NCBI GenBank assembly: GCA_003427395.1
Contig: BFEA01000676.1
Location: forward strand, 150,638 to 188,625
Length of the DNA: 37,988 bases
Source of the DNA: Chara braunii
Taxonomy: Eukaryota > Streptophyta > Charophyceae > Charales > Characeae
Direction: 5' to 3'
Part shown: positions 1 to 10,383 of the stretch, one piece after another
Position numbering within the stretch: position 1 is the stretch's first letter
Layout: the number at the start of each line of letters is the position of its first letter
The notes under the pieces: generated by a model
Databases searched by the model: none
Told to the model about the DNA's origin: nothing
The model's input: only the letters and a program-made list of their open reading frames with translations
Made by a program: the position numbers and the translations under genes

Positions 1-37
<37 letters not shown>
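1..37. repeat. (TA)n microsatellite
   Basis: Uninterrupted TA dinucleotides from the window edge to base 37; the tract may continue to the left. A second tract at 395-426 closes off the same segment, so the intron-RT fragment between them is bracketed by TA tracts. Confidence 0.97.
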
Positions 38-39
<2 letters not shown>

Positions 40-94
40 TCACAAATAGAACTGCCCGGTAGAAACCCGGATCCATTGGATCTGATGAAGTCTT

Positions 95-392
95 CTATAG
101 GGTTCGCCGGTTGCCGGTTTTTGTCGTTTGAAGAGCGGAAGCTCTTACGATTGCCTCGCCGCTGAGTCTTCGACGGGGAGTTTCCGTGTCAAATTTGGCT
201 TTGTTGAGGGTCGAAGAGACGAATTTGTCAAGTTCATGAAGAACAACCTTACATAATAGAGATGTGAAGCACAGGCTCGTAAGAGCTTGTGGAGTTCCCG
301 GAATATGCACTTTGCCTACATTCGTTTTGTATCCCGCTTTAAGCGACCCTTTCACCAGCGCTAGGAATTTCTCACAGGCAATCTCTTTTTTG

Positions 393-394
<2 letters not shown>
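95..394 (-). pseudogene. fragment of mitochondrial-type group II intron reverse transcriptase/maturase
   Basis: Read on the minus strand, the frame runs from the (TA)n edge near 394 to a stop at 95. It carries CEKFLALVKGSLKAGY, then GTPQ, then a leucine-rich stretch ending VLHELDKFV. Organellar group II intron RTs have GTPQG followed by S-P-L-L-C-N and then LHELDKF in the same order, just after the catalytic YADD-side palm region. The residues after GTPQ are degraded (the usual glycine and the SPLL core are changed), and no other RT motif, X domain or HNH is present. I read it as a nuclear copy of mitochondrial DNA (NUMT-like). The family assignment rests on a short motif string, so confidence is moderate. 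The frame is still open for about 90 codons, but nothing suggests it is expressed. Confidence 0.6.

Positions 395-426
<32 letters not shown>
395..426. repeat. (TA)n microsatellite at the edge of the inverted-repeat family
   Basis: A 32-base TA tract. The sequence directly after it (cagggtaacc...) is the same as that after the shorter TA tract at 9479-9494, which lies at the centre of a large palindrome. The TA tract is therefore probably part of the repeat family and not independent. Confidence 0.95.
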
Positions 427-429
<3 letters not shown>

Positions 430-897
430 GGTAACCGGCGTTCGGGATGGGCCGAACGCCCGAACGTATGGGACCCCTTGGGGATGCGTTCGGCCGTTCG
501 GGCCGAATGCGGACCCCCCCCCCAAAAAAAAAAAAAAAACACTATCATCAAACAAATCTGAAAAAAAGGTATGTTATGGAGAAAAATAAATTAAACAAGA
601 TTTGCCTGAGCCTTACATCTGAATTCCTTACCAAATTTGAAATAAAAATAAAATACGGAAAACAAATACTAATAAAAAAAAAAAGAAAAAATAATTAAAT
701 TTAGTGAGTGCGCGAGCATGTTTTCGACACCGCCATCTTTGAAAATTTTTCATTTTTTTGTGGCATAGCTAAATGTTCTGAAAATTTACAGATGTGTACT
801 TCACATAATACAAAGCCCACTAAAAAAGTTTCAAAAATTAATAAAATTGTTTATACCCCAAACTAAAGTGAAAACAAACAGTAAAAAATAAAAACGT
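427..897 (+). repeat. dispersed inverted-repeat family, copy A (interrupted by the LINE)
   Basis: Starts with a GC-rich module of CGTTCGG/CCGAACG blocks (461-510 matches 9544-9592 and 10057-10105). An A-rich stretch and an AT-rich body follow, holding the marker GACACCGCCATCTTTG at 726-741. The same body occurs inverted at 8971-9478 and direct at 9495-9984 and 10050-10383. The copy breaks off at 897. The expected next sequence (CGTGGGCGAGCACG) appears at 8580, after the LINE's A-tail, so the LINE interrupts this copy. No coding capacity is seen. The class is unknown; foldback/MITE-like is the best guess. Confidence 0.85.
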
Positions 898-911
898 ACG
901 TAGGAGGTGAC

Positions 912-2468
912 TATGTCAGATCCCCCCCCATTGAAAAAGATCTGGAGGAAAGAGAACACATCTCGCCAGCAGAAATCTTAAAAGAGATGCAGGCAACCAA
1001 GGAAAGCCTAGAAGCACAAGCATCGCCAACCTCATCCTCCTCATCATGGGCAGCCAAAACAAAGCGCCCATTCAGCGGAGAGTCCTTGACGATTCACCGA
1101 GGAGAGGAGGGAGCGACAAATCAGACCTGGCAAATCCCGTTGGAAAATTTAACAACGGCTAGTGCTTTTTTTCTTTCCAAATTGTTGACAAAAACTCAAG
1201 ACCGCCTGATCAAACAGGGGGGGAAGAATTATCAAGTCAAAACTCTGCCTAGAACGGAATGAATTATACCCCCGTCACGCGAGTAATTGGGTGTTCTACG
1301 ACGACGTCATGTACAAATCCTCCAACGACAAGACTGGCTGGATAAGGAAAATACTTGCAGTACTCAAAAGCGGAGAGGAGGGGGCACGCGACTTTTTCCT
1401 GATACAGCCAGTCTCGTCATCGGTCTTCACAGTCATCAGCATGTTCGAAGACGACAAAAAAATGATGGACTCCTGACGAAGTGTGCGCTGTGGACGATCC
1501 GAGGTTCGTATTTACCCGTGGTCTCCCCAACGCCAGCTGAGCAGAGAGGAGAAGAGAGAGCAACTCATGTCCAACTATTATTGGGTAGAGTATCGCCACG
1601 TGCCGATTGAGATCGAAGCTGCCTTCGTCCAGGATCTTGCACAAAAATACGATGTTGTTGACTTCATTGACCCGCTGCCTGCACACGTGGCGCCACGGGA
1701 CGACTATCTGATGGTGGCCTTAGACATGCCTGCAGATCACATCTTTCAGATAGACGAGGTAATCCCGTTCAGGATCGGGGGCAAAGATTTCAAGATACAC
1801 ACAGCGCATAAGAGACGCCCCTGGTGTATGGACACAGTGTTTCAGAAGTCGAATGCCCACACCACCCGGGTAGACGCATTAAAGCTACGGGCCGACTTCT
1901 TCGAGATCCGTTCCGGGCCACATGCTGGCGTACGGTGGACCCAGGCCACGAGGGCTGGGTATACATTGACGAGACCAAGGAGGGGGGAGAGGTCAGAGGG
2001 TGGGAATGGGAAAAGAAGGAAGCAGTAAATTGGGACAGCAGGCCCCCTGACCACTGGGTCCCCCCTCACTCGTTCAAGGAATATCCGAAGACACAGCAAA
2101 AGAACCAGGAACCAACAGGCACGAGACTGATGCAGGAGCCACAACCGGGCCAATTTCTAAAAAAAACAGACACAATGAAGACATGGCAATCAGTCTCCCA
2201 AGAGAACCCCTCCCCCAAACCAAGAGGAAAAACGAGCAGGAAGATAAGCACCGGCAAGGAAAGCGGGGTACATCACTCAGATGCAAACCGCTTCGCAGTG
2301 TTGGGATCAGTAGAAAAAGAACAGGGAGTTGAATCCGCAGGGGAGGCAAGTGAGACAGCAGATGCAGCCGTGGCAGTTGTAGCAACAGGTCTAACAGAAA
2401 GAACAACCAGCGCAGCAAAACCGAAATGGCAGAAAGACACGGTCCCAGACGAACAACAGATCAACTAG
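912..2468 (+). pseudogene. LINE ORF1 (gag-like RNA-binding protein), broken
   Basis: Probable nucleic-acid-binding ORF1 protein. The frame is open from the LINE start through 1259. A frameshift near 1255 moves it to the frame read from 1261 (FYDDVMYKSS), a TGA lies at 1474-1476, and the frame goes on to about 1825. That section has the layout of plant LINE ORF1 (DUF4283-like): a PWSP motif, a W-V-E-Y-R-x-V-P strand, an acidic middle, then RRPWC. A second frameshift near 1825 leads into YGHSVSEVEC, so a CCHC-type knuckle may be split here. The tail to 2468 is Lys/Gln/Pro-rich and probably disordered. No convincing ATG opens the frame; the first in-frame ATG is at 987. The ORF1 role rests on position and fold-like pattern only. 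Confidence 0.6.
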
Positions 2469-2588
2469 ACAGAGCAACCGGGGTCCTTACCAGCCCCAGG
2501 TGATATGATAACTAAACCAGGATCCTTGCTAATCCCGGGTGCACAGGCGGAGAGCAGTTCTGATCAGAACCAGCAGCGGGTGGGCTAG

Positions 2589-3724
2589 AAGAAGGGCGAA
2601 CAGGGAGAACAGGAATTGGAACAACAGACCAGTAGACAACAGTCATTCAACCTTCCACAAGCAATGGACCCCTTTCAACAGGCTTTCGGACTACAACCAA
2701 TGGAGGTGGAGGTGCCACCTCCCCGACCCTCCGAAGCCACAACACCCTCCCCGCCTCCACCGGATGTGATCATGACGGACCCAGAGCCGGAGACACAGGG
2801 CGATATAGGAGACAGAATGAAGGCCCTGGCGGAGTGGCTTCACAAGCTACTGAAAGCCCAGTATGCACACAATAGCCATCTGGCCGAGAGGTTATGGGAT
2901 CAGACATACGTTGACCTGTTTGAACTGCTAGACAGTAGTCCGAGTCTCAAACAGGCTCTAGAGTATGGGCTCCCCCTGATAGCTAAACTCACAGGAAATC
3001 TTGCTCCGGGTATGGGGAGTTGTCCATACCCAGTTCCAATACCCCCCCCCCCCCAAGAGGGAGAAAGCGCTGACAAGGAAAAGGCCCCTACGATGACTGC
3101 AGTCCCCGCCCCCACCATGACAACCCTCCCCCTGCCCCCCAATAGGCACCGAAGTCAGCCACACAAGTGCCTGACCAAGGGGACAGGGAGAAGGAGATGC
3201 CACGCAGGCCACGACTGCGACATCTCATCGAAAAGGGTCTGATGCAGGGCCCTCTCCCCGCTGAAGACAAGGCCCTGGCGACCCCAATCCGAAAAAAAAA
3301 CAGCCAATGGGAAATCGGCCTTTCCCAAGCCGAGGAACAGGAATATGCACCCAACCGAGGGGAAATCACTTTGCACGGTTGGAGACTGCAACAGGACGGA
3401 GAGAGACGGGAGACCTTCAAAGTAAGGGACGCGAAGGACTTTATTAGCAGCCACTATGAACCCGGGGCAAAGGCCATGATGAGAGTGAGGTCCGGATCGG
3501 GCAGGATAGCAGGAAATGACCTATACATCCTTTTTGACGAACGGAAAGAAGCAGACCTAACATGGGTTTCACACAATATGCTACTAGATCTGATGCAGAA
3601 CAAGGTGAAACCCAGTCAGATCTGGTCGGACACAGAAATCCTCACTTGTCTGTGTTCCATGCTCCGAAAAAATACAATAAATAACGGGATAGCATGGGAT
3701 CATAAATCATGGCACCCACTGTAA
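2589..3724 (+). pseudogene. extra middle ORF of the LINE, unknown function, frameshifted
   Basis: Lies between ORF1 (ends 2468) and ORF2 (starts 3743). The first part (frame open from 2589, first ATG 2616, to 3242) begins Gln/Pro-rich and then has a helical segment around DRMKALAEWLHKLLKAQY (about residues 67-84). A Pro-rich linker follows, containing a long C homopolymer (3041-3054). After that homopolymer the coding pattern moves to another frame, which runs to 3724 with a compact C-terminal region: HGWRLQQDGERRETFKV, then DAKDFISSHYEPGAKAMMRV. The homopolymer is the likely site of the frameshift. I do not recognise a family. Plant L1 elements usually have two ORFs; a middle ORF of nearly 380 codons is unusual. 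It could also be the displaced C-terminal half of ORF1. Confidence 0.5.
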
Positions 3725-3742
3725 AACCCCAGAACCAGACCA

Positions 3743-6700
3743 ATGAATAAGACAGATTGGATTGAGGCCATCTACGGTCGTAATCGAACCTGGAGGCACA
3801 CACTGCGGAGTGCAAACCTGGACCTCTGATCAATTAACGTCAATGGCCTGGTCACCCACAACCTAAATAAAACATATGCAATCTGGGACCTACTGAGAGG
3901 GGTGGGAGGCCGGAGCTGGCCAGACGTGGGCTGTGTTCAAGAAACACACTTGCTGGACACACCGGAACACAACAGAGCACACAAGACAACTTGGCCCTTT
4001 CAGGCATACCGAGCGCACACACCGAGCCCAGCAAGGGCGGGAACAACAATCTGGATACCTCCGGAATCTCGCCTAGACGTGCTACACTGGGAGTGTGACC
4101 CACTCCGACTTTCTAAATCAAGAATTGATCTGATTCTGATGTCCGAGGATCTCACAGGCAGGATTTAGATTAGCAGCGATCCTCCCGATTAGTCCCTACC
4201 CAAGCCTGGATCATAAGATGTGCATGGCAGCGTTGACCTTCAGAAAGAGACCGGATCAAGGACCGGGCTTCTACAAGATGAACACCTCGCTGCTCAAATT
4301 AGATACTTTCCAACAATACTTGTCCCAAACATGGGCATACTGGAAGGAACGCAAACCGAAATTGGGCTCTCACCTGACTTGGTTCAATAATGGACTGTAC
4401 TTTCTTGCTAAAAAATGCAAGGAATTTTTCAAACTTCTGGCTAGACAACGTAACCAACAGGAAATCGACTTTCTCAACCAGCTCCAGGACTCCGAACAGC
4501 AGGCAAACCCACAATGCGGAGAACAACTCTCACAACAAATACAAACAGTGAAAGCTCAACTACTACAACAAGCCCAGTATCGATGGCAAGGAACAAGAAT
4601 CCGAGGAAAGTTATCCAAACACACCACCGAAGGCACAATGGACACAATTTTTTTTGGATTGGCCTGACCAAGAGCAAAAGGCACAGTCGTAGAAGCACTG
4701 TATGGACCAGGGGGGGAAGACACCCACCCAGTGCTAACCACAGCAGGATGCGTTAAAGTAGCCGGGGACTTTTTCAAGGACCTCTTCGCCACCCACATCC
4801 TCATCCGTGATGAAGAGGAACGAGCACGCCAAATCGATGAATTTCTCCAACCGGTAAACAAAACCCTCTCCCCTGAACAGAGAGAGAAGTTGAGGGCACC
4901 CCTAACCAAGGATGAAATATGGAAGGCGCTCCTACAAATGGAGGAGGAGAAGACCCCTGGGCTGGATGGGCTCCCAAAGGAGTTCTGGGAGACAATGTGG
5001 AGTTGTATGAACTCTGACCTCATGGACTACTACAAAAATGTCTGGAAATAGGAGAAATGAGAGAACTAGTAGGCCAAGGGGTCCTGTCCATCCTATACAA
5101 AAAAGGGGACAAGTTTAACATAAGGAACTACCGACCGATTACATTACTCACGGTCATCTACAAAATGTTGTCTAAAGCCATGGCCAACAGGATGATCCCG
5201 GTTTTGGAGGACTTGATACATCCTTCGCAAACAAGGTTTATGCAAAATAGACAAAATGCGGCCCTCATCTTCATTGATTTTGAAAAAGCCTATGACCATG
5301 TCGACTGTTTTTTTCTGGATAAAAGTTCGGAGAAGATGAACTTTGGGTCGGACTTTCGTAGGTGGGTGCGCATTCTTCACCACAACGCAGCCACAAGAGT
5401 TCAGATCAATGGGACCCTAGCCCCTCCAATTCGACTGGAGAGGTCGGTACGCCAGGGGGACCCCATTGCACCTTTTCTCTTTCTCGTCATCATGGAGGCC
5501 TTGTCCGCTAACCTTCGAACCAACAGAGACATCACACAAATTCATATTGTGCGGGTCCCTAGGGAGGCCATCCCGGTATGCTCATTGTTCGCAGACGATC
5601 TCACCATCATGGTAGATGCAACGCAACAAAATATGGAAGAGATCAAACGATTAATGGACAGGTTCGCAGCGGCATCGGACATGGTAGTGAACTGGGGAAG
5701 CAAAACACAAGGATGGTGGATCCATCATCAAGGGGGCCACCCCACCAGACTTCCCCGCGATCCAATGGCTCCCCCATGAGGCCCCGGTCCGTGTCCTGGG
5801 GATCTCCATGTTAGCCCAGGGGCGCCTGCCCTCCAATGACAACTGGATAAGCACCCCAGCCGTGGCCAAATTGGCTAATTGGCGAAACAAACACACATCT
5901 ATCCTAGGCAGAGCGCTGGTACTTAACAATGTGGTTTTTGCTACCTTATGGTACAGATCAATTCTTTGGCCGTTGAGTAAGAAAGCGCTTCAATCCCTAA
6001 AGGCTAGAGCAGCGCTCTTCTTATGGCGAGGCGATGACGAACGAGAAAATGCGATAAGTCGAGTAGCATGGGAGTCAATCATTCAACCAAAATGTGTGGG
6101 GGGTCTAGGCATTATTGATCCGCCAACACAGACCCAGACCCTTCGTCTGAAGTGCCTTAAGAAGCTGATCTTTTCCACCACAAGCCCTTGGAGGGCCCTG
6201 GCTCTTGAACACATAGCCCGCCTGGCCTCGCCGGCCCCACCAGAAGTACACCCCCTCACATGGTTGGAAGACCGCTTCTGGTCAATCCTGCGCAGAATCC
6301 AAGGCCAACCAGTGGAAACATTCTGGCCTACACTCTTGAAAAGTTGGCGTACACTCCCCCTCCCTGAGAAGCCAACACTGGAACGATGGGAAGAAGTATA
6401 CCGACAACCGCTTTTTGGGAACCGGTGGATCTCCCCACACCAAGGCCGGATCTCTGTGGCTCCACGACACCATGGACGGGATGGGTGAAACAAGGGGTGT
6501 TTCAGACATGACATCTATGGGATCAAGAATAAAACAATTGGAAGACCGTTGCTCAACTCCGGGACAAACTCCGGTACTGCCACCACATAGAGAAACATCT
6601 AGAATCCATAATAGAAGCAGTCCCGTTGGCCTGGTACAAGCTGTTAAGAAAAGGACCCTCCCTGCAAGAGGGGGATTGGGTGGCCTTCCCAGACAACCCT

Positions 6701-7876
6701 GACAGGATAGGCAGAATCCATGTGGTACGACCAACTGAGGCATTAGTAGAATACTATAGGATAAGGGAAGGGGACCGGCTCCTGAGTTCCCGCAACCCTT
6801 TCGAGTGGCGGGATAACCCAGAGATGTTCAGAGTACGAGTGTTGGGAGAAGGGGAGGAAGCCAGGGTATTTCAGCCTCAGACACCCATTCATGAGCTAGC
6901 CATAGACCCAGAAGAGTGGCAATGGCAACCAGCACGAAGGCCAGGGAAGTCTCTGGACAAGAAACTTCATCTGCAGAAACTATCTATCCGCTCCATGTAC
7001 AAGATGCTACGACCTAAAAGACCGTTGAGGGACATAGTCATAGACAGATGGGTCAGGCATCTCAACGTCGACAGATCCCTTCTGACGCCAATCAAAAGGA
7101 TTAAAGGAAATAAAGTAAGACCAACAAAAATAGCTTCGTTACAGTGGCAGATTGCCCACCGCTGTCTACCAACGAACGCCTGGCTGATTGATCACACCTA
7201 CCTGGAGCAAAAAGGAAAAGCATTACCATGGTGTCAGAGGTGCCTTACAACTTTCCCTGCACGAAAGCGCAATGAGACCATAGAACATATATTCATGCAA
7301 TGCCCAGTAGTCCTGCTTACATGGCAATAGTGGGACCGCATCTGGCGAAAGCTGATAACGGAAACACCCTGGCCATGGTCTTGGCAAGCAATTCTGACAG
7401 GACATTGCCCGACGCTGGAACAAGCATCCACCTTTGCAGACAACATGTTCAGACTGGGCAGACAGACAATACTGTGGGCACTTTGGTGGCAGCGCTGTAC
7501 CTTAGCACTGGAAGGAGTAAGAGTGGAGGGCCCCGAATTGACAGGGCAGATAAAAGAGCTCATAGAATTAGAAATAAAACGAAGGTGGATCGAACTCAAG
7601 CCCCAAGTAGATCTCTTCCAAACTGGTCAAGATATCAAGAGGGTGATTACTATTTTTAGCACAGAATGGCTGGGAGGACATCGGGGGGGTTGGATAGCAC
7701 GCGTAGAATGGGGAGGAGATCAGGCTTAGGCACTAGGTCAAGGACCACCCAGAGACTATCAACTTATTTTCAATGATTGGACTAACATTGAGCCCGCCTT
7801 CCCGATGAGGCCACCGTCTGATTTCCCAGACCCCTTCCCGCCCTATCCCCTGTCCTTGATTGAAATCCCGGAATAA
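3743..7876 (+). pseudogene. LINE ORF2: AP endonuclease, reverse transcriptase, C-terminal zinc-finger region; broken
   Basis: Would nick target DNA and copy the LINE RNA. ATG at 3743 starts 19 bases after the middle ORF; TGA at 3827. Endonuclease motifs: INVNGL, then CVQETHL near 3940. The piece SRIDLILMS that normally ends the domain follows closely near 4120, so the middle with the DFN region is deleted. The linker has GPGFYKMNTSLL (4262). RT runs about 4900-5750: NYRPITLLTVIYK, IDFEKAYDHVD (first catalytic Asp), SVRQGDPIAPFLF and FADD at 5588-5599. A short deletion lies before IDFEKAYD. The thumb/connection region covers 5808-6488. The frame from 6626 carries a GDWV...GRI module and then a zf-RVT-like end: LPTNAWLIDH, CQRC, and ETIEHIFMQC. 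TAG codons at 7328 and 7727 look like premature stops. The frame then goes on to TAA at 7874, and the end YQLIFNDWTNIE is matched by the decayed copy near 12160. Confidence 0.85.
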
Positions 7877-8553
7877 CAACCTGCAAACCTGTTCCCCCAG
7901 TGCCCCTCCCGAAGGAGGAAGCAAGCGATGGGACACGGGACTCGATCTCCAGCAGACACAGACTCAATACATCTTAAGGGGAGGAAGGAATTAAGACACG
8001 CACCTGACTTTAGGTGAGGTTTCCTCTCAGTTTTCTTAAATTCCTCAATTTTTTCTCACGCCTTCTCATTTCCTCAGACCCTTCTCACACGACAAGAAGG
8101 TACAGTTTGAAGGAAGGGTAGAAAGAGGAAGTCTGCCAAGTACATCACTTTCATCAGGCGGCCACAAAGCTGGCTGAAGAGGCAAGGGCTTCAGACTGTT
8201 TTTCAATCAATTCCAGAATTATTTCAAACATTCTCAAGCAGTCCCAAAAGGTAGTGGGGTAGTATGACCTGGAAGGCGGGCTGGAACATACAGAGACTAC
8301 TGGTGCCCCCCAGTGGACCGTGCTGGGTTCCAACCCAAGATCTTGGCTTTGGATGGAACAGGATAGAACAGGACAGTTGACAAACGGACAACAATTCAGC
8401 ACACTATCCCATGATCCCGAATGTTTTTCCAATTGTAAGGGACGCTGGACCCGGTTTCCAGCAGGTGCTGCTCCCCACCAATAGATGGAGCCTGCCAAGG
8501 GTGCTAGCGGTGACTGTTGAAACGAGCACCACTAGCATCACCCGGGCTGTGTT
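7877..8553 (+). other. LINE 3' untranslated region
   Basis: No coding pattern. The last part (about 8438-8530) contains acccggtttccagc followed by ctccccacca. The same words occur in order at 12391-12440, at the end of the decayed LINE copy. This shared 3' end fixes the limit of the LINE and shows that the two copies belong to one family. A tRNA-like B-box word at 8326 was considered and not accepted. Confidence 0.7.
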
Positions 8554-8579
8554 AAAAAAAAAAAAAAAAAAAAAAAAAA
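8554..8579 (+). other. LINE poly(A) tail
   Basis: A run of 26 A directly after the 3' UTR and directly before resumption of the interrupted repeat copy A. It is typical of target-primed reverse transcription by L1-like elements. Length alone suggests a fairly recent insertion compared with the decayed copy at 11450-12495, although tract length can also change by slippage. Confidence 0.9.
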
Positions 8580-8970
8580 CGTGGGCGAGCACGTTTTGAC
8601 ACCGCCATCTTTGGCGATTTTTAATTCTTATTTGGCTTAGCCAAATGACTTGAAAATTTACAAGCACGTACCTCACATCATACAGAACTCATAAAAAGAC
8701 ATTCAGAAAAAACTAATTATTTTTAGGCCCCCGGGCAGACCTCCGTAAGTACGGGCGTTCGGGGTCCCATACGGGGTCCGAACCTTACGGCGTTCGGCCC
8801 CCACCAAAAAACATTTCGGGGCCTAAAAATAATAATTTTTTTCTGAATTTGTTTTTGTGAGTTCTCGATGATGTGAGGTACATGCTTGTAAAGTTTCAAC
8901 TCTATTGGCCCGGCCAAATAAGAATTACAAATCACCAAAGATGGCGGTGTCAAAATGTGCTTGCCCACGT
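8580..8970. repeat. inverted repeat with 153-base arms, GTTCGG-rich centre
   Basis: The left arm (8580-8732) begins cgtgggcgagcacg and holds GACACCGCCATCTTTGG (8598-8614). The right arm (8818-8970) is its reverse complement with scattered mismatches and holds ccaaagatggcggtgtc (8935-8951). The 85-base centre has GTTCGG/CCGAAC words and a pair of short repeats (ggggtcc). Before the LINE inserted, each arm would have extended into the flanking AT-rich body (427-897 on the left, 8971-9478 on the right), giving arms of more than 600 bases. No ORF is supported. Confidence 0.85.
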
Positions 8971-9984
8971 GTTTTTTCACTTTTTACTTTTTGTTTTCAC
9001 TTTAGTTCGGGGTCTAAGCAATTTTATTATTTTTTGAAACTTTTTTAGTGTGCTTTGCATTATGTGAAGTACACATATGTAAATTTTCAGGCATTTATCT
9101 ATTCAAAACAAAAAAAAAAAATCACCAAAGATGGCGTTGTCGAAAACGTGCTCGCGAACTCACTAGATTTAACTTCTTTTTTTTTTGTTATTTTTTTTAT
9201 TAGTATTTGTTTTTCATATTTTATTTTTATTTTAAATTTGGCAAGGAATTTGGATGTAATGCTCAGGCAAATCTTGCTTAGTTTATTTTTCTTCATACAT
9301 ATCTTTTTTTCAGATTTTTTTGATTTTTTTTTTTTTTTTTTTTTTTTTGGGTGTGCGTTCGGCCCATACGGCCGAACGCATCCCCAAGGGGTCTTATACA
9401 TTCGGGCGTTCGGGTTTGGGCGTTCGGCCCGTCCCGACGTTCGAGACGGGCTGAACGCCCAAACCCGAACGCCCGAACGTATATATATATATATACAGGG
9501 TAACCGACATTCGGGACGGGCCGAACGCCCGAACCCGAATGCCCGAACGTATGGGACCCCTTGGGGATGCGTTCGGCCGTTCGGGCCGAACGTGGAAAAA
9601 AACAAAAATAAAACAAAAAATAAAAAAATAAATCATAACAATTTGAAAAAAAGATATGTTATAAAGAAAAATAAATTAAACAAGATTTGCTTGAGCATTA
9701 CATCCAAATTCCTTACCAAATTTGAAATAAAAATAAAATACGAAAAAGAAATACTAATAATAAAAATAAAAACAAAAAAAAAAAGAATTAAATGTAGTGA
9801 GTGCGTGAGCACATTTTCGACACTGCCATCTTTGACGATTTTTTTTTTTTTTTTTGGCATATCTAAATGCCCTGAAAATTTGCAGATGTGTACTTCACAT
9901 AATGCAAAACCCACTAAAAATGTTTAAGAAAATAATAAAATTGTTTAGACCCCGAACTCAAGTGAAAACAAAAAATAAAAAGTG
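8971..9984. repeat. near-palindrome of about 1 kb centred on a TA tract (9479-9494)
   Basis: The left half (8971-9478) is the body of the repeat family in reverse orientation; the right half (9495-9984) is the same body forward. Matching marks: ccaaagatggcgttgtc at 9125-9141 against gacactgccatctttg at 9819-9834, and the block gccgaacgcatccccaaggg at 9371-9390 against 9555-9580. Symmetry continues outward to about 8915 and 10045. Long A/T runs inside produce spurious low-complexity ORFs on both strands, which I do not accept as genes. Confidence 0.87.
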
Positions 9985-10383
9985 AAAATAAATGTGGACG
10001 AGCACATTTTGACACCGCCATCTTTGGTGTTTTTTTTATTCTTGGATGGCTCGGCCCGAACGTATGGGACCCCTTGGGGATGCGTTCGGCCGTTCGGGCC
10101 GAACGCGGGCCCAAAAAANAAAAAAAAAAAAAAAAAAAAAAAGGTCATCAAAAAAATCTGAAAAAAGATATGTTATGGGAAAAAATAAATTAAACCCGAT
10201 TTGCATGAGAATTACATCCGAATTCCTTACCAAATTTGAAATAAAAATAAAATATGGAAAAAGAATACTAATAATAAAAATAAAAATAAATAAGAAGAGA
10301 ATTAAATTTAGTGAGTGCGCAAGCATGTTTTCGACACCGCCATCTTTGGCGATTTTTTTTTTTTTTTTGGCATAGCTAAATGA
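9985..10383 (+). repeat. further partial copies of the inverted-repeat family
   Basis: Bases 9985-10045 hold the outer-arm start (gtggacgagcac, marker 10011-10027). It stops short in ggatggctcggccc, where a new copy begins with the CGAACGTATGGG module (10057-10105). That copy runs forward through the AT body (marker 10333-10349) and ends abruptly at about 10383 inside gctaaatg. An isolated N at 10119 lies in an A homopolymer. Confidence 0.8.

Larger units (their letters stand above)
898..8579 (+). mobile_element. L1-like non-LTR retrotransposon (LINE), near full length, inactivated
   Basis: About 7.7 kb with, in order, ORF1, a middle ORF, ORF2 (AP endonuclease remnant, RT, zf-RVT-like C-terminus), a 3' UTR and a run of 26 A (8554-8579). 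It lies inside a copy of the inverted-repeat family: sequence before 898 continues after 8579, as shown by the uninterrupted copies around 9970-10000. A target-site duplication of the form AAAAACGT fits (890-897 and 8575-8582, the A part merging with the tail). The A-tail, AP-type endonuclease and FADD-box RT place it near the plant L1 clade. Frameshifts, stops and internal deletions in every ORF make it non-autonomous. Confidence 0.88.

Noticed and set aside
1842-2418. Minus-strand ORFs with Leu/Ser-rich, membrane-like translation
   Set aside because: Shadows of the LINE ORF1 region; the hydrophobic look comes from the complement of a Lys/Gln-rich coding strand.
8240-8340. tRNA-derived SINE head (B-box-like gggttccaaccc at 8326)
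   Set aside because: No convincing A box at normal distance and no tRNA fold; the region is explained as LINE 3' UTR.
9055-9927. Long plus-strand ORF of 290 codons
   Set aside because: It runs through the palindrome and its A/T homopolymers. It is low-complexity, mirrored on the other strand and without domain character.
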